Shown here one piece after another: positions 16,301 through 24,986 of a DNA stretch of 64,000 bases. The notes beneath the pieces were generated by a model, which did no database searches, had not been told where the DNA came from, and saw only the letters and a list, made by a program, of their open reading frames with translations. Made by a program: the position numbers and the translations under genes. The DNA lies in assembly GCA_035524335.1 (NCBI GenBank), contig DATKPE010000028.1, positions 30,000-93,999 on the forward strand, written 5' to 3'. Positions within the stretch are counted from its first letter, which is position 1. Each line of letters starts with the position of its first letter. This stretch comes from DATKPE01 sp035524335 (GTDB taxonomy: Bacteria > Bacteroidota > Ignavibacteria > UBA10030 > SZUA-254).

Positions 16301-18280
16301 GTGGCCTCCACCACCGTCATACCCGACCAAAAGAACGCTGTGTGGCGCATCGTGCTCCCGCTCTACGCCGCCCTCGCCATTGGGACTGCCATGCTGGGGC
16401 TGACGCTGACGCTTGCCATCACTCAGAACGGCGGATACGGCTTCCCCCTAGACGATGCCTGGATTCACCTCCAGTTCGCTCGCAATCTGAATCACTACCA
16501 CGTGTTTTCTTATTTTCAGGATAAACAGATTACCTCCGGTACTACTTCGCCGCTTTATACGATTATCGTAAGCATTATATTTTATATAATAAATAATGAA
16601 TTCATCTTAAGTTATTTTGTCGGATCATTTTTCTTTATTTTATCGGGGGGGATTCTCTTTTATCTTCTCCGGAGACTGAACATACCGGATATAGCTTCGT
16701 TGGCAACAGTCGTTCTCCTCCTTCTGGAGCCGCATCTTGTATGGGCGGCTCTCTCGGGAATGGAAACCACGATGTTTATCGCATTACTCCTCGGGGCCTG
16801 GGTCGCCTACGAGTGGAAAAAATCGCTCTTCTGCGGCATCCTCTGCGCAGGACTGGTCTGGACCCGGCCGGAAGGAATTCTCTTTGCCGTCGTGCTCCTT
16901 GCTGATTACTTCTACCGGAGGTATGTTGTGCGGCCGGAGCACGATCGAAAGAAAAAATCTGCTCCCGTTTCCGATGCGTTCGCGCTCCGACCGATGCTGT
17001 TGAGCCTCGGCCTCGGCATTCTCGCCTATGCGGCATTCAATTATTATCTGTCGGGATCCCTGTTCCCGAATACGATGGCGGCCAAGATCCGCTTTTACCG
17101 GCTCGGTCAGGGGCAATTCGGAATCGGGCTGATGGAATTCCTGACCGGAGGGCCCCTCAGATATTTTTCCATCGCCGCGGCGATCGGCGTGCTCGACGGC
17201 ATCGTCGCATCCGTCCGGCGGCGGCAGGTCCCGTTTCTGATTCCCATTCTCTGGTCCTCGGCTCTGATCGCCGCGTTCGCCATTTTCCTTCCGGTCGTGT
17301 ATCAGGAGGGGAGATACCTGATGCCGGTCCTGCCGTTCTATCTCCTCCTCGGCGCGAGGGGGATTCTGGTTGCGGCTGCGTCGGTCTGGCGGTTCGTTTC
17401 CGTGAAGGGCTCGTTCGACCGCGTCGCACTTGTCGCCGGATCGATTCTGGGGATCTTCCTTTTCCTGTTCGGACTTGCCGCATGGGAGGGACGTACCCTC
17501 TATGCCGACAACTGCAGGTACATCACCGACCGGCAGGTGAGAACCGGTATGTGGATCCGCGATCATCTCCCGGCCGACGCCGTGGTTGCAACCCACGACG
17601 TCGGTGCGATCGCCTTTTACTCCGGCCGGCGCATCGTCGACATGGTTGGTCTCGTGTCGCCGGAGATGATTCCGAATATCGGCAGTCTGGATCGGCTGAA
17701 AACGTTTCTGGCGCATAACGGGGTGACGCATCTCGCCGTGCTGAGAAACTGGTTCGAGATCGACAATGAACCGCTTCTCTTCTCGACCGGGGATGAGCAT
17801 CCCGAAATCGTCGACGTCCTCCCGTTTCATGCGGAGAGCACGCACTTCGTTCCTCAGGATGTCACCCGTGCCCGTGATGAGGCAAAATATTATTATTCCA
17901 TCGGCGCATACGCGAGGGCGGAAGGAATCCTCAGACAGGTCCTTCAGATGGACCCCGGATCGGCGCGGAGTTTTTTCTGGTGTGCGGTCACCTTCATGGC
18001 TGAAGGAAAGGTCGATGCGGCGCTCGTCCTTCTGAAGGAAGCCGTCACCAGGTATCCCGATTATATCGACGCGGAAAGGGCGGAGGCGGAAATCGCGGCC
18101 CGGAGGGGGAGACCGCAGGAAGCCATTGCGATTCTTGAATCGGTTCTGATATCCCATCCGGACAATGCCGATTGCTGTCGTTCGCTCGGCGAACTCTACG
18201 GTCTCGTTCAGCCCGACAGTCTGAAATCGAAGGAGTATTTCCGGAAATATGCCGACCTGCAGGGGAGGAGGGAACGGTGA
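16301..18280 (+). CDS. GT-C-type membrane glycosyltransferase with C-terminal TPR domain
   Basis: I place the start at the GTG at 16301, eight bases after the tsaD stop (659 residues); upstream in-frame codons lie inside tsaD. The first helix is followed by GFPLDDAWIHLQFARN, the acidic GT-C loop motif, and ITSGTTSPLY, parallel to the motif in the leftward GT-C protein. About ten membrane helices extend to residue 400. A soluble domain follows, and from about residue 530 three TPR-like helical pairs (AKYYYSIGAYARAEGIL, MAEGKVDAALVLLKEA, RRGRPQEAIAILES). The sugar and acceptor are unknown. The stretch 16549-16640 is markedly AT-rich. It overlaps mltG by four bases. Confidence 0.7.
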   Translation: MASTTVIPDQKNAVWRIVLPLYAALAIGTAMLGLTLTLAITQNGGYGFPLDDAWIHLQFARNLNHYHVFSYFQDKQITSGTTSPLYTIIVSIIFYIINNEFILSYFVGSFFFILSGGILFYLLRRLNIPDIASLATVVLLLLEPHLVWAALSGMETTMFIALLLGAWVAYEWKKSLFCGILCAGLVWTRPEGILFAVVLLADYFYRRYVVRPEHDRKKKSAPVSDAFALRPMLLSLGLGILAYAAFNYYLSGSLFPNTMAAKIRFYRLGQGQFGIGLMEFLTGGPLRYFSIAAAIGVLDGIVASVRRRQVPFLIPILWSSALIAAFAIFLPVVYQEGRYLMPVLPFYLLLGARGILVAAASVWRFVSVKGSFDRVALVAGSILGIFLFLFGLAAWEGRTLYADNCRYITDRQVRTGMWIRDHLPADAVVATHDVGAIAFYSGRRIVDMVGLVSPEMIPNIGSLDRLKTFLAHNGVTHLAVLRNWFEIDNEPLLFSTGDEHPEIVDVLPFHAESTHFVPQDVTRARDEAKYYYSIGAYARAEGILRQVLQMDPGSARSFFWCAVTFMAEGKVDAALVLLKEAVTRYPDYIDAERAEAEIAARRGRPQEAIAILESVLISHPDNADCCRSLGELYGLVQPDSLKSKEYFRKYADLQGRRER

Positions 18281-19314
18281 AGCAGGGCATACGGATGTCG
18301 ATCTACATCCTGCTCGTCGTCGTGACAGGCGCCGGCTATCTTGTTCTGTTCGCTCCAAATATGTTCGAAGGGGATCGCTTCATCGTGGTTTCCCGGGGAG
18401 AGTCCTTCTCACAGGTCATCGATTCCCTCCAGAAGGCGGGGGTGATCCGGAACCGCATCATGATCCGGATGGCGGGGGAAGTTCTGAATCTCACCACGAG
18501 GATGCAGATCGGCAAGTACCGGTTCCGGAGCGGAATGTCGAACCGGGATATTCTGCAGGACCTGCGCGAGGGAAGGACGATCGAAATGATCACCGTGGTC
18601 ATTCCGGAGGGGGTCCGGACGAGCTGGGTGGCGCACCGGTTCTCCCAGAAACTCGGGATCGATTCGGCGCGGTTCATGGCGCTCGCGGCGGATACCCACT
18701 TCATCGCCGGCCTCGGCGTGCATGCGCCGACGCTGGAAGGATATCTCTTCCCCGAGACCTACAAGATGTACTGGCAGGGGGACGAATCCGACATCCTGAA
18801 GGAACTGGTCCGGCAATTTCGTATATTTTTCAATGATTCGCTCCAGCGCGTCGCCGCCCGGCGCGGACTGACGACGACAGAGGTCCTCACGGTGGCCTCG
18901 ATCGTCGAGGCGGAGACCTCGGTCGATTCGGAACGCGCCGTCGTTGCGGGCGTCTATTATAACCGATTGAAAAAACATATGCTCCTCCAGGCAGATCCGA
19001 CCGCCGATTATGTCCTGAACGGAAAAGTGCATCAGCTTTCCGACGAGGATCTTCGCCGGCCGTCTCCCTATAATACGTACCGCAACCCCGGTCTTCCGCC
19101 CGGACCTATCAACAACCCCGGAAAAGCATCTATCCTGGCCGCCCTGAATCCCAAAAAACACAGATACCTTTTCTTCGTCGCAACCGGCGAGGGAGGTCAT
19201 ACGTTTTCGGCGACCTTCGCCCAGCACCGGCTCGCCGTTCAGCGCTACCGGAGTGTGATCAGGACCAAATCATCCTCCGCACCGAACGCAGGCATGAAGG
19301 ACGAAAACAGATGA
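18277..19314 (+). CDS. mltG: Endolytic murein transglycosylase MltG
   Basis: The GTG at 18277 overlaps the upstream stop (GTGA) and has a strong GGAGGAGGG site, giving 345 residues. There is one membrane helix near residues 9-26 and then a LysM-like segment (RFIVVSRGESFSQVIDSL). The YceG catalytic region follows: ASIVEAETSVDSERAVVAGV with catalytic Glu211, NRLKKHMLLQADPTADYVL, and late GLPPGPINNPGKASI. MltG cuts nascent glycan strands and sets their length. The frame visible upstream to 18172 is not part of the protein. Confidence 0.94.
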   Translation: MKQGIRMSIYILLVVVTGAGYLVLFAPNMFEGDRFIVVSRGESFSQVIDSLQKAGVIRNRIMIRMAGEVLNLTTRMQIGKYRFRSGMSNRDILQDLREGRTIEMITVVIPEGVRTSWVAHRFSQKLGIDSARFMALAADTHFIAGLGVHAPTLEGYLFPETYKMYWQGDESDILKELVRQFRIFFNDSLQRVAARRGLTTTEVLTVASIVEAETSVDSERAVVAGVYYNRLKKHMLLQADPTADYVLNGKVHQLSDEDLRRPSPYNTYRNPGLPPGPINNPGKASILAALNPKKHRYLFFVATGEGGHTFSATFAQHRLAVQRYRSVIRTKSSSAPNAGMKDENR

Positions 19315-21047
19315 TACGGAGCGCATCTCCCGCATCCCGGGATGACCGGATGTCCGTCCGGCCCGCATTCATCCGCTCCGCCGTCGCGATGATCCTCGCA
19401 CTGTTTCTCTTCTCCTGCGCCGGCCAGGTCCCTCCCTCGGGCGGACCCCCGGATAAGACTCCTCCGGTTGTCGTCTCAACCTACCCTACGGCAGGGACGC
19501 TCAATTTCCACGATCACCGGCTGGCGGTCAATTTCAATAAGTATATCAATTCCACAAAAACCCGCGAGGCGCTTTTCATTTCACCCCATATCAGTCATCT
19601 CACCTTCGACTGGAGCTACAAAGGTGTGGAAATACAATTTACCGACACGCTCAGGCCGTCGACCACCTACATTCTGCTCATCGGCACGGACGCGGAGGAT
19701 ACGCACGGCAACCGGCTCGCGCAGGCATTCACCCTTCCGTTTTCCACCGGAGACCGGATCGATTCTGCGTCGATCAGCGGCAGAATATATGATCCGAACC
19801 CCGGCGGTCTGATGCTCTTCGCCTACCGTCTCGACGGGCGCCTTGCCGACACGCTCAATCCTTCCAGGACGAAACCCGATTTTCTCACACAAACCGGCGC
19901 CGACGGCAGCTTCTCGCTTCTGAACCTCCCGCCCGGGCATTACAGGCTCCTGGCCGTCCTGGATGATTATAAGGATTTGCTTTACGACAAACAGACGGAC
20001 AGATATGGCGTGCTCCCGGCCGATCTCGTTCTTCCCGAAGAATCGTCCAAAATCACCCGTCTCCGGTTCATGATGTCCGTTGAAGACACCTCGGCCCCTT
20101 TTCTGTCGAGCTTCAAGGCAGAGACACAGCGGAAGTTTCACCTGAAATTCAGCAAGCCGGTCGATCCTGCCGGGGTCACGGTTTCCTCGGTCTCCCTTTT
20201 CGACACGACGAAAAAGTCTTCCCTGACGGTCCAGGATATTTCCTTCACCGATTCGTGGACGGATGCCTATGTGACCACATCCCCGATGGACAGTCCGGCC
20301 GTCTATCGCATCGGATTGAACGGGATTGCTGATCGGGCAGGGAACAGGCTCTCGGCGGGACAATCGAGTCTGTTCTCCGACGGAAGCCGCACCGCCGATA
20401 CGGGGAGGCCGGTCGTCAAGCTGATCACGGGGGCCGACAGCCTCAAGAACATCGACCCGGGCGATACAATCGCACTGACCTTCTCGAAGCCGGTGAGACG
20501 GGAGATGTTCGGGCACGGATTCACTCTCCTCGACTCATTACGGAAAAACGTCCCCGTCAGGCTTCAGTGGCAGAATTCCTCGTCGGCGTTCATCGCCGGG
20601 GTATCCCTGAACTACGACGAGTGGTACACGGCGAGGATGATTCTCGATTCGCTGAACGATTTCGGCGAGCCAAAGTACCACGATTCGACGCTTGTCCGCC
20701 GCTTCCGGACCATGAGCGAGGAATCGCTCGGAAGTATCGACGGGACGGTGACCGACGAACTGCCCCGCTCTCCCGGCAGGTGCATCATCGTGCTTCAGGA
20801 TGTTCTTTCCCGGAAGGCAGGAGGGCGGAAAATTCAGCTCGATTCCCTCGGGGCGTTCAGTATCGATCATGTAAAGGAGGGAAAATACCGGATATGGGCT
20901 TTCCGGGATGCGGACAGCAACGGCGTGTACACGTTCGGAACGCCCTTTCCGTTCCGGCCTTCGGAGCGGTTCACGGTCTATCCCGACACGCTGAAGATCC
21001 GGGCGCGGTGGCCCCTTTCGGGGGTAGAACTTCGTTTCACCCGCTGA
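19311..21047 (+). CDS. Lipoprotein with bacterial Ig-like domain
   Basis: The 578-residue protein starts with ATG overlapping the mltG stop; Met14 (19350) is an alternative start. A lipoprotein signal peptide ends LFLFSC with the lipid-anchored cysteine, then GGPPDKTPPVVVSTYPTAG opens an Ig-like domain of the Big_5/SbsA type (VNFNKYINSTKTREALFISP, DTLRPSTTYILLIG). Two more segments with DTIALTFSKPV and KFSKPVDPAGV look like further copies, and two carboxypeptidase-regulatory-like folds (GSFSLLNLPPGHYRLLAV, KEGKYRIWAFRDADSNG) are present. The family is common in Bacteroidota envelopes; the function is unknown. Confidence 0.8.
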   Translation: MIRSASPASRDDRMSVRPAFIRSAVAMILALFLFSCAGQVPPSGGPPDKTPPVVVSTYPTAGTLNFHDHRLAVNFNKYINSTKTREALFISPHISHLTFDWSYKGVEIQFTDTLRPSTTYILLIGTDAEDTHGNRLAQAFTLPFSTGDRIDSASISGRIYDPNPGGLMLFAYRLDGRLADTLNPSRTKPDFLTQTGADGSFSLLNLPPGHYRLLAVLDDYKDLLYDKQTDRYGVLPADLVLPEESSKITRLRFMMSVEDTSAPFLSSFKAETQRKFHLKFSKPVDPAGVTVSSVSLFDTTKKSSLTVQDISFTDSWTDAYVTTSPMDSPAVYRIGLNGIADRAGNRLSAGQSSLFSDGSRTADTGRPVVKLITGADSLKNIDPGDTIALTFSKPVRREMFGHGFTLLDSLRKNVPVRLQWQNSSSAFIAGVSLNYDEWYTARMILDSLNDFGEPKYHDSTLVRRFRTMSEESLGSIDGTVTDELPRSPGRCIIVLQDVLSRKAGGRKIQLDSLGAFSIDHVKEGKYRIWAFRDADSNGVYTFGTPFPFRPSERFTVYPDTLKIRARWPLSGVELRFTR

Positions 21048-21057
21048 GCGTCAGCGG
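21041..21057. other. Palindrome shared by two convergent stop codons
   Basis: CCGCTGA (21041-21047) and TCAGCGG (21051-21057) are perfect inverted arms around a three-base loop. Each arm ends in the stop codon of one of the two convergent genes. No T-tract follows, so a terminator role is uncertain. Confidence 0.6.
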
Positions 21058-21623
21058 ATCCGGGCGTGCCGCGGTTCCGGTTCCATATCGACCGCCGGCG
21101 GTTTGGAGGGGAGGTTGAGAATGATGTTGTCGGGGACGGCCCAGGAATCCCGGAAGCCGAGTCCATCGAGCGTTCTCACCATTTTTTCCGCATCGGACCG
21201 GTCGGTGTAATTGCCGACCCGGACCCGGTAATACGGTACGTCGAAGATGATGTAGGTCCATTCCGCCGGGAGGAGCTGTTCGACGCGGTCTCTCACACTG
21301 TTCGCGGAATCAATATTATTGGAAAAAAACACCTGTGCCCGGTAGCCGGCAACGGTTTCCGGCACCGCGGTGGTGAAGACAGAATGGATCTCGAGAGAGG
21401 CGTGCCGCTCCTGTTCCACCGCCGTGAGGTAATGCAGATCGGCGTCGTAGAGGGAAGGATTGAAGGTCTTTTCACTGCGGGAGAGGAAATCGTTCAATCC
21501 GGCCATCGACTGGCTGGTCCCGGCCGATTCTCCGGAAGCGCCGCATCCGGCGGCGATCAGGGATGCGAGACAGAGACAGACCGCCGAAAATTTATTTGGG
21601 AGGGATTTCAGATACCCAGGCAT
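21051..21623 (-). CDS. SPOR-domain lipoprotein
   Basis: The protein has 190 residues from the ATG at 21621-21623, which overlaps the end of the preceding SPOR gene by 32 bases. A lipoprotein signal ends LIAAGC. The C-terminal half has AGYRAQVFFSNNIDSANSVRD-like sequence and YYRVRVGNYTDRSDAEKMV, the two halves of a SPOR fold that binds denuded peptidoglycan glycan strands. SPOR proteins mark division sites or stabilise envelope structures. It is the last gene after deoC and the neighbouring SPOR gene. Confidence 0.78.
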   Translation of the reverse strand: MPGYLKSLPNKFSAVCLCLASLIAAGCGASGESAGTSQSMAGLNDFLSRSEKTFNPSLYDADLHYLTAVEQERHASLEIHSVFTTAVPETVAGYRAQVFFSNNIDSANSVRDRVEQLLPAEWTYIIFDVPYYRVRVGNYTDRSDAEKMVRTLDGLGFRDSWAVPDNIILNLPSKPPAVDMEPEPRHARIR

Positions 21624-22068
21624 CCTTGTAATCGGTTGGAAATTGCTGAACCATGGAATCGCGGAATCGCCGCGCATCGTCCTTCGAGGTGAAGCTCCCG
21701 ATGGTCACCTTGTAGAGTCCCGCAGCGGGATCCAGCGCCACGCCGACGGACTGCGGAAATCGGGCGCGTGCCGACCCTGCGATCTGCTGGGCGCTTTCCT
21801 GCTGGGCGTATGCGCCTATCTGCACGGTGAACGGCCCGGCCGGAGGATTCACCGGCGGAGAAGGGGGCGTCACCGGAGTCTCGGCGACCGGCGCGGGAGG
21901 CGGGGATGTGCGCTGACCTGCCGCCGCGGGGGAAGGGGAGCTCTGTTCATTTCCACCCGGCGCGGACGCCGGTTTTTCGGTCTGCGGCTGGGTGGTGCCG
22001 CAGCTGCACACGACGACGGCAAAGCATCCTGCTATGAACAACGGGAGAATGCGGGCGAACCGACCCAT
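21592..22068 (-). CDS. SPOR-domain lipoprotein with proline-rich linker
   Basis: The 158-residue protein has a lipoprotein signal ending VVVCSC, a linker of about 60 residues rich in Pro, Ala, Ser and Thr, and a C-terminal SPOR domain (FTVQIGAYAQQESAQQIAGS and YKVTIGSFTSKDDARRFRD). The start has a perfect AGGAGGT binding site. It follows deoC by 22 bases and overlaps the next SPOR gene, so the three are one operon. The linker would span the periplasm from the membrane to the peptidoglycan. Confidence 0.82.
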   Translation of the reverse strand: MGRFARILPLFIAGCFAVVVCSCGTTQPQTEKPASAPGGNEQSSPSPAAAGQRTSPPPAPVAETPVTPPSPPVNPPAGPFTVQIGAYAQQESAQQIAGSARARFPQSVGVALDPAAGLYKVTIGSFTSKDDARRFRDSMVQQFPTDYKDAWVSEIPPK

Positions 22069-22090
22069 GGCGACCTCCTGATCGTGCGGA

Positions 22091-22978
22091 TTAATATCCT
22101 TTCGATGCCTGAGAGACCTTTTGTTCCGGTTGTTCCGTGCTGACGATTTTCACGCTCGCGCTCGCCCCGATGCGATCCGCACCGCTGGCGACCATGGCGA
22201 GTGCTTCCTCGCGTGTTCTGACGCCGCCGGAAGCTTTGACGCCCATCGCGCTCCCGACGACCTTGCGCATGAGGGCGATGTCGCCGACGGTGGCGCCTCC
22301 CTTCGAGAATCCGGTGGAGGTTTTGACGAAATCGGCGCCGGCCCGTTTTGCGAGCAGACAGCCCTTTATCTTCTCGTCGTCGGTGAGAAGCGCTGTTTCG
22401 AGAATGACTTTGGTGAGAGCGCCGTACCGTCGGGCGGTGCTGACGACGCCGAAGATATCGTTCTCGACATACTCGTAGTCGCCAGATTTCAGCATGCCGA
22501 CGTTGATCACCATGTCGACTTCACGTGCCCCGTCCCGGAGCGCCTGTTCTGCTTCGAACGCCTTGGCCGCGCTGGAGGTCGCGCCGAGCGGGAAACCGAT
22601 AACGGTGCACACCTTGACCGGGGTGTCGCGAAGGAGCTTTGCGCAGAGGGGAACATAGGAGGGGTTGACGCAGACGCTGGCGAACAGGTACTTTTTGGCT
22701 TCGGCGCAGAGTTCGATGATCTGTTCCTTCGTCCCCTCCGGTTTCAGAAGCGTATGATCGATCATCCGGGCCAGATCGGTCTCGACGCCGCCTGCGGCGG
22801 CGATGCCGATGCCGGCGGTGACGCGTGCGGCTCCGTTGTGAACAATATTCCGTACGGCTTCCCGGTTATGGATGACGCAGAGACCATCCCTGCAGATGCC
22901 GTCATGACAGCACGAATCGTGATCCTGCTTCTTTGCGAGGACGGCCCGGACGATTTCTTCCAGCTCTTTCTGATTCAT
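22091..22978 (-). CDS. deoC: Deoxyribose-phosphate aldolase with encapsulation-peptide-like N-terminus
   Basis: The 295-residue protein starts at the ATG 22976-22978; only a TTG lies upstream. Residues from about 70 to 285 are a complete class I DeoC aldolase, with Asp155 in REVDMVINVGML, the Schiff-base Lys219 in FVKTSTGFSKGGAT, and Lys248 in GVKASGGVR. It splits 2-deoxyribose 5-phosphate into acetaldehyde and glyceraldehyde 3-phosphate. The 65-residue extension is unusual: NQKELEEIVRAVLAKK is a short amphipathic helix like the peptides that target enzymes into bacterial microcompartments. A linker with four cysteines (23, 24, 29, 34) follows. A BMC vertex gene lies at 34971-35246. The cargo role is inferred. 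Confidence 0.92.
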   Translation of the reverse strand: MNQKELEEIVRAVLAKKQDHDSCCHDGICRDGLCVIHNREAVRNIVHNGAARVTAGIGIAAAGGVETDLARMIDHTLLKPEGTKEQIIELCAEAKKYLFASVCVNPSYVPLCAKLLRDTPVKVCTVIGFPLGATSSAAKAFEAEQALRDGAREVDMVINVGMLKSGDYEYVENDIFGVVSTARRYGALTKVILETALLTDDEKIKGCLLAKRAGADFVKTSTGFSKGGATVGDIALMRKVVGSAMGVKASGGVRTREEALAMVASGADRIGASASVKIVSTEQPEQKVSQASKGY

Positions 22979-22984
22979 ATTCTT

Positions 22985-23000
22985 AAATTTGCGCAAATTT
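22985..23000. promoter_or_regulatory. Perfect 16-base palindrome in the deoC leader
   Basis: AAATTTGCGCAAATTT is fully self-complementary. It lies between the predicted transcription start (about 23013) and the deoC ATG, where a repressor would block transcription. Confidence 0.5.
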
Positions 23001-23019
23001 TCGCACTTTACTCACTGGC

Positions 23020-23047
23020 AATATACACTTTTCACGGAAAGAATCAA
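23020..23047 (-). promoter_or_regulatory. Promoter of deoC
   Basis: On the minus strand TTGATT, a 16-base spacer and TATATT. The predicted start is about 35 bases before the ATG at 22978. Confidence 0.55.
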
Positions 23048-23220
23048 ACGGCGAACGACCGGGAGCACACCGATCGATCTTCCGTGCTCCCATTCGTGCT
23101 CCGGTGGGTTATTGCCGAAATTTAATATTTTCGCAGGTGAGCCGGAATCGTCCTGTCGGTCCGTGACGCATTTGGCGGCAGGAGCACCGTATTCCGCGTG
23201 TCTGCGGAGAGATGCGGGTA

Positions 23221-23249
23221 TTGGAATTCACCCGCCAAATTCTTATGTT
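23221..23249 (+). promoter_or_regulatory. Promoter of the PorV/PorQ-like gene
   Basis: TTGGAA, a 17-base spacer and TATGTT end eight bases before the ATG at 23258, leaving almost no room for a leader. Confidence 0.5.
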
Positions 23250-23257
23250 GACGCAGA

Positions 23258-24202
23258 ATGAAGAAAATATCAGAACTGACGTACATCCTTACGGTCATCT
23301 TCGCCCTGCTTCCGGCCGCGGTGTACGCCCAGAGCAACAGCACCTATAATTTCCTCAGAAACGACGTGAGCCCCCGCGCCGCCGCGCTCGCGGGCAGTTT
23401 CCTCACCGCTACGGACGATCCCGATGTCATTTTTTACAACCCTGCCGGTCTTTCCACCCTTACCCGACAGCGTGCCTCCGCCGGTTTTTTCAAGGAACTG
23501 CTCGACATCAATTCCGGATATGCAACCTTCGCACTTCCCGTTGAAGGTCTCGGGTCGATCGGCTTCGGCGTCATCTATGTCAACTACGGCGAGTTCAAAC
23601 AGACAGGTGAGGAGGGGGAAGATCTCGGAACCTTCACGGCCAACGATCTGGCCCTCGTCGCAGGGTACGGGGGAACTCTCCCGGACGGTGTCCGGTATGG
23701 TGTGAATGCAAAATTTATTTATTCGCAGATCGCCACAGCGCGCTCATCCGGCGCTGCCATCGACATGGGGGTTCAGTATACGGCGATCCGCGACAGGGTA
23801 TCGGTCGGCGTGACGCTCCAGAACCTCGGAACACAGCTGAATCCCTACGTCAACACGCGGGAGGATCTGCCGCTCGATCTGGCACTCGGCGTTGCGCTCT
23901 ATCCGGAGCATCTTCCGGCGACCGTTTTCCTCGGACTTCATCATCTGACCGATCAGGCGGACAATTTTTCGGATCGCTTCCGGGATTTCAGTGCGGGGGT
24001 TGAATTTGTGCCGGGCCCGAATCTCTTTCTCCGGTTCGGGTATGACAACGGGCGCCGCCAGGATCTGAAGATCCTGTCAAGCTCGGGACTTGCGGGGATT
24101 TCTCTCGGGTTCGGCGTGAGTACGGCGGCATACCGCATCGACTATTCGTATTCCTCCCTCGGGGACATCGGATCCATCCACAGAATCGGCATCACCTTCT
24201 GA
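23258..24202 (+). CDS. PorV/PorQ-family outer membrane protein
   Basis: The 314-residue protein has a signal peptide (residues 1-24, ending VYAQ) and then NFLRNDVSPRAAALAGSFL with DDPDVIFYNPAGLSTL, the hallmark N-terminal region of the PorV/PorQ (UPF0164) family of FadL-like beta-barrels. The rest alternates short beta-strands and ends in RIDYSYSSLGDIGSIHRIG, with a C-terminal phenylalanine as in outer membrane proteins. PorV and PorQ are parts of the type IX secretion and attachment machinery, which fits the three sorted proteins in this window. The exact subgroup cannot be assigned by eye. Confidence 0.8.
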   Translation: MKKISELTYILTVIFALLPAAVYAQSNSTYNFLRNDVSPRAAALAGSFLTATDDPDVIFYNPAGLSTLTRQRASAGFFKELLDINSGYATFALPVEGLGSIGFGVIYVNYGEFKQTGEEGEDLGTFTANDLALVAGYGGTLPDGVRYGVNAKFIYSQIATARSSGAAIDMGVQYTAIRDRVSVGVTLQNLGTQLNPYVNTREDLPLDLALGVALYPEHLPATVFLGLHHLTDQADNFSDRFRDFSAGVEFVPGPNLFLRFGYDNGRRQDLKILSSSGLAGISLGFGVSTAAYRIDYSYSSLGDIGSIHRIGITF

Positions 24203-24229
24203 CCATCCGCGCGGTTCCCCGCGCCCCGC

Positions 24230-24979
24230 TCATGACGTTCCGATGAGCCGGGTAAGAATCTCCTTGCTGAAATAGAAGAGCAGCATCCCGGCGAAAACGA
24301 TGAACGGGATGATCCTGTTCCGCGACCGGTTGATCTCCGGAATCAGGTCCGCCGCGCCAACGTACGTGGTCGCCCCGGCGGAGAAAGCAAATGCGATCCC
24401 GATTGCGGCGGGGCTGATGCGGGCCACGCTGAACACCGCCAGGATCCCGAGCATGGTCGCCCCGCTGATAGCGAACGAGCCCAGGAACGCGGACCGGCGC
24501 GGTCTGTTCGCGGCGATCATGATGGAGGCGATGGTGAGACCTTCCGGGAGCTTGTGAAGAAATATTGCCAGGAACACCAGGAGCCCGATCGCGTAATCGT
24601 ACTGCATCCCCGCCGAAATCGCCACCCCGTCGAAAAATGCATGGATCGTCAGCCCCGAAAGGGCGGAGATGCTCGCCATGGGGGTCACCATCACATCCGT
24701 GTGCGTTTCCTCCCCGAAATGGAGATGGCCGACAATGGTGTGTTCGAAAAAATGGACGAGGCCGAATCCGATGATCATGTAGACCGGCGCCGCACCTCCG
24801 AGGAGGCGGAGGCTTTCCGGAAACAATTCAAAAAAGACCAGCGCAAGAAGAAAGCCGGCGCTGAGGGCGAGGAGGTACTCCTGGACTTTCTTCGGCCATT
24901 GTTTCCGGAGAATCACCACCGTTCCACCGAAGACTTCGGCGGCCGATGCAAGCAGTCCGAACATGATGATGCGGAGCAT
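24230..24979 (-). CDS. ZIP-family metal transporter
   Basis: The 249-residue protein has eight hydrophobic segments and the ZIP metal-binding motifs: SGLTIHAFFDGVAI in helix IV and LHKLPEGLTIA in helix V, whose His, Asp and Glu residues form the binuclear site. The short loop after helix III contains GHLHFGEETHTD, a histidine-rich stretch typical of ZIP loops. It imports zinc or another divalent metal into the cytoplasm. It starts seven bases after the end of the TPR gene and so is likely co-transcribed with it. Confidence 0.9.
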   Translation of the reverse strand: MLRIIMFGLLASAAEVFGGTVVILRKQWPKKVQEYLLALSAGFLLALVFFELFPESLRLLGGAAPVYMIIGFGLVHFFEHTIVGHLHFGEETHTDVMVTPMASISALSGLTIHAFFDGVAISAGMQYDYAIGLLVFLAIFLHKLPEGLTIASIMIAANRPRRSAFLGSFAISGATMLGILAVFSVARISPAAIGIAFAFSAGATTYVGAADLIPEINRSRNRIIPFIVFAGMLLFYFSKEILTRLIGTS

Positions 24980-24986
24980 TCTGTTC

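Noticed and set aside
16784..18358. 524-residue minus-strand frame opposite the second GT-C gene
   Set aside because: Rich in Arg, Asp and Gly with no hydrophobic core; a shadow of the real gene.
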